Shown here: positions 61,492 through 64,000 of the stretch, piece by piece | Layout of the letters: each line of letters begins with the position of its first letter | How positions within the stretch are numbered: position 1 is the stretch's first letter | NCBI RefSeq assembly: GCF_900113035.1 | Contig: NZ_FONX01000023.1 | Coordinates: 1 to 64,000, forward strand | Direction: 5' to 3' | Length of the DNA stretch: 64,000 nt | Origin: Paracidovorax wautersii | Lineage (GTDB): Bacteria; Pseudomonadota; Gammaproteobacteria; Burkholderiales; Burkholderiaceae_C | The notes under the pieces: model-generated | The model's database searches: none | What the model was told of the DNA's origin: nothing | The model's input: the letters and a program-made list of their open reading frames with translations, nothing else | Translations under genes and position numbers: made by a program

Positions 61492-63534
61492 TCACTGCCG
61501 CGCTGCGAGCAGGGCCTCGAAGCCCGGGGCCGGCACCGGCCGGCTGAACAGGAAGCCCTGGAATTCATGCACGCCGCGGGAGGACAGCCACTGCAGCTGG
61601 GCCTCGGTTTCCACGCCCTCGGCGACCATGTGCAGGCCCAGGATGCGGCACATGGAGATGATCAGATCGGTGATCGGCGCGTTGTCGGCGATGCTCTGGA
61701 TGAAGGTCCGGTCGATCTTCAGCGTCTGCAACGGGTAGCGCTGCAGGTAGGCGAGGTTGGAGTAGCCCGTGCCGAAGTCGTCGATCGCGATGCGAAAGCC
61801 CTGCTGCCCCAGCTGCTCCAGGGTCCGCACCGTCTGCTTGTCGTGCCCCAGCAGCATGGACTCGGTGATCTCCAGCTCCAGGCAGCGGCAGTCGGCGCCC
61901 CAGCGCTGCAGGATCTCCATGAAGCTGTCGAGCAGCTGCGCATCGGCCAGCTGGCGCGGCGAGAGGTTGACCGAGATCAGCAGCGGCCAGCCTTGCGCCG
62001 CCCAGGCCACCTGCTGGCGCACCGCCTGCTCCAGCACGAAACGCCCCACCGCCAGGATCAGCCCCGACTGCTCGCACAGCGGTATGAAATCCGCCGGCGA
62101 GACCAAGCCGCGCCGCGGATGGTTCCAGCGCACGAGCGCCTCGGCCCCCACGATGCGCCCGCTGGCGATGTCCAGCCGGGGCTGGTAGTACACCTCCAGC
62201 TCGCCGTTCTCCAGCGCGCTGCCCAGCTCGACCTCCAGCGCCAGGCGCATCTGCGCCTTGACCGCCAGATCCGCGGAGTAGCGCGAGATGCCGTCGCGGC
62301 CCCGCTCCTTGGCGCGGTACATGGCCATGTCGGCGCACCGCAGCAGCTCGTCGATGGAGCGGCCGTCGTGCGGGAAGATGCTCACCCCGACGGAGGACGA
62401 GACGCGGATCGGCGTCTGGCCGAGCAGGACGCTGCGCGAAATGCTCTTGCGGATGCGCTCGATCGGCACGCTCACGTCGTCCACGATCCCTTCGGCGGCC
62501 AGCAGCACCAGGAACTCGTCGCCCCCCAGCCGGGCGATCAGATCGCCCTGGCGCGTTTCCGAGCGCAGGCGCCGGGCGATCTCGACCAGCAGTTGGTCGC
62601 CCGCCGTATGGCCCAGGGAGTCGTTGACGTCCTTGAAGTAATCCAGGTCGATGAACAGCAGCGCGGCCTGGCGGCCGGCCCTGCCGAGCGCCTCCAGGGC
62701 CGGCTGGAAGCCCGCCGCCAGCGAGCTGCGGTTGGGCAGCCCCGTGAGCGGATCGTGCTGGGCGAGGTAATGCGCATGGCTTTCCGCGTCCTTGACGTCG
62801 CTGACATCGACCTCGCTGAGCAGCCAGGCCGGCACGCCGGTCACCGCATCCCGGCAGCGGCGCACCGAGATCTCGTGCCAGCGCTCCCCCTGGCGGGTCT
62901 GCACCTGGGCGACGATGCGCGCCTCGCCCTGCCGGCGCAGCGAAGCGCGCAGCTGCGCACGCTGGTGACGATCGATGATGTAGTGCAGCCCGCCCGGCAG
63001 CGGCTCGGGCAGCCGGTCCCGCGCGGCCGGGTTGCGGTAGAGCAGGCGCCCGCGCGGGCCGTACATCGAGATCATCACCTCGGTGTGCAGCAGGGCCTCC
63101 ACGCTGCGGATCGATTCCGGATCGGACGGCTGCTGCCGGTCCATCGCCTCGCAGAAAAGCGCCATGCGGCCATCCGCCAGCCGGTGGCCGCAGAAGACCA
63201 TGTGCAGGGTGCGCGGCTGGCCGTTGGGGTAGAGCGTCCACTGCTCGGTGAAGCGCGCCGTGGAATGCTCGAAGTCCTGCTGGTACTGCCGCAGGCGCCG
63301 GGCCACGGCCGGCGACATGTCCGCACCCATGTCGCGGCTGCACAGCTCCTCCAGCGACGGAGCGTTCCAGATCTGCAACGCCAGCCGGTTGGCCCAGACC
63401 ATGCGGCCGCGGTCGAGATCGAAGACCCACGCGGCATGGCTGATGAGCTCCAGCACGCCGTAGGCCTCCAGCGGCTGGCCGGCAGTGCCTGCGGCCGGCT
63501 CGGCGGCGGGCTTCATCGGGTCGGGGGAGAGCAT
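61492..63534 (-). CDS. PAS-GGDEF-EAL cyclic di-GMP enzyme
   Basis: 680 residues, soluble. Two PAS-like regions (about 25-140: LISHAAWVFDLDRGRMVWAN; about 150-265), a GGDEF domain with an intact active site (LIARLGGDEFLVLL, near 337) and an EAL domain with catalytic motifs present (VGAEALVRWNHPRRGL near 464, DDFGTGYSNLAYLQRYPL, VAEGVETEAQL). Either or both activities may operate. Beside the flagellar genes it probably tunes swimming through c-di-GMP. A perfect sigma28 -10 (GCCGATAA, 63815-63808, minus strand) lies 274 bases upstream, but its -35 is poor. Confidence 0.92.
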   Translation of the reverse strand: MLSPDPMKPAAEPAAGTAGQPLEAYGVLELISHAAWVFDLDRGRMVWANRLALQIWNAPSLEELCSRDMGADMSPAVARRLRQYQQDFEHSTARFTEQWTLYPNGQPRTLHMVFCGHRLADGRMALFCEAMDRQQPSDPESIRSVEALLHTEVMISMYGPRGRLLYRNPAARDRLPEPLPGGLHYIIDRHQRAQLRASLRRQGEARIVAQVQTRQGERWHEISVRRCRDAVTGVPAWLLSEVDVSDVKDAESHAHYLAQHDPLTGLPNRSSLAAGFQPALEALGRAGRQAALLFIDLDYFKDVNDSLGHTAGDQLLVEIARRLRSETRQGDLIARLGGDEFLVLLAAEGIVDDVSVPIERIRKSISRSVLLGQTPIRVSSSVGVSIFPHDGRSIDELLRCADMAMYRAKERGRDGISRYSADLAVKAQMRLALEVELGSALENGELEVYYQPRLDIASGRIVGAEALVRWNHPRRGLVSPADFIPLCEQSGLILAVGRFVLEQAVRQQVAWAAQGWPLLISVNLSPRQLADAQLLDSFMEILQRWGADCRCLELEITESMLLGHDKQTVRTLEQLGQQGFRIAIDDFGTGYSNLAYLQRYPLQTLKIDRTFIQSIADNAPITDLIISMCRILGLHMVAEGVETEAQLQWLSSRGVHEFQGFLFSRPVPAPGFEALLAARQ

Positions 63535-63890
63535 GGCATCACGCGGCCGGCTGGCGGCGCATGCGGGCCGGCCCGCGGCGGTGGCCCGCCCACGCGGTGG
63601 CCTGGAGAACTCGTCGGTGGTTCATGGAGTGTTTTCCTCAATCGTCCTCAATCGTGAAGCGCTCTGCGGACCCCTCGAACCCCGCGCAAGCGCGCAGGAT
63701 CGGCGCGCTCGGCGAAAGGCACGGGCACGCCTGCCACTGCACGTAGGCACCTGTGGGCGAGCTCGCAGGAACTCGTCACCCAGCGCTATGGCAGCAAGGC
63801 TGGAAAATTATCGGCCAAGACCGGGACGAAAGGGCATCGCACCTGCGGTGAAACAGCACCCGCCCGGTGCGGTGCAGTGCGGCACCCGGC
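63535..63890. other. Gap between the GGDEF-EAL gene and the edge gene
   Basis: 356 bases with no supported gene. The only notable element is GCCGATAA read on the minus strand at 63815-63808, preceded at the correct distance by CCCT rather than TAAA. It is at best a weak sigma28 promoter for the GGDEF-EAL gene. Confidence 0.5.
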
Positions 63891-64000
63891 TCAGCGCGGC
63901 CCCGCCCGTTCCTTCATCACGCGCGCCCACACCTTCCAGAAAGCCACGTCCTGCGTGGTGGTGAAGTTGATGCGCATCAGCGTGCAGGGCTGGCGCGTGG
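63891..64000 (-). CDS. 3' end of an unidentified gene cut by the window edge
   Basis: The last 36 codons of a leftward reading frame, ending in TGA at 63893-63891. Readable residues include CTLMRINFTTTQDVAFWKVW then ARVMKERAGPR. GC-biased third positions and the clean stop support coding. The pattern MRINFTTTQD loosely recalls the C-terminus of some PLP-dependent aminotransferases, but I do not recognise it with confidence. Confidence 0.45.
   Translation of the reverse strand, partial: TRQPCTLMRINFTTTQDVAFWKVWARVMKERAGPR

Noticed and set aside
1-64000. Insertion sequences, prophage or CRISPR
   Set aside because: No transposase, integrase, cas gene or regular repeat-spacer array was seen. 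The only large repeats are the fliD and flagellin duplications.

Overview
This window is a flagellar, motility and chemotaxis super-locus from a high-GC betaproteobacterium. Gene order, protein sequences and a family of short intergenic repeats point to the Comamonadaceae, most like Acidovorax/Paracidovorax; that placement is inference. No mobile element, tRNA, CRISPR array or chemoreceptor gene was seen, and no flhDC-type master regulator.

Layout. The left edge (1-300) carries three tandem sigma70-type promoters firing leftwards out of the window, probably the head of an rRNA operon. An ABC-F ATPase gene (uup) follows. Bases 2453-8929 hold a leftward chemotaxis operon: a small CheZ-like gene, cheY, cheA, cheW, cheR, cheD, cheB. 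A rightward pair encodes a soluble REC-kinase and a NarL-type regulator. Bases 11009-22389 hold the leftward export/switch operons (fliF-G-H-I-J-K and fliL-M-N-O-P-Q-R), with fliE divergent from fliF. Next come leftward fliT, fliS, two tandem copies of fliD and a flagellin gene, then a second, near-identical flagellin gene on the opposite strand.

Bases 31200-37388 form a glycosylation island of unusual composition: a decayed acyltransferase remnant, a dTDP-sugar 3-aminotransferase, an FdtA-type ketoisomerase and a 1470-residue, five-domain glycosyltransferase. Rightward genes continue with motA-motB-cheY-cheZ, then flhB-flhA-flhF-flhG-like-fliA. Leftward flgA, flgM and flgN are followed by the rightward flgB-L operon. 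The right end holds an HDOD protein, a PAS-GGDEF-EAL protein and the 3' end of an unidentified gene.

How it works together. The window encodes nearly a complete flagellum: export gate, C-ring, rod, rings, hook, filament, cap, chaperones and stator. It also carries the FliA/FlgM late-gene switch and a signalling pathway with two CheY proteins, each paired with a CheZ-type phosphatase candidate. Sigma28-type promoters (TNNA-N15-NCCGANAN) can be read before the first flagellin gene, fliS, one fliD copy, motA and flgM, matching late-class control by the FliA encoded here. The glycosylation island probably decorates the flagellins next to it with a 3-amino-3,6-dideoxyhexose-containing glycan.
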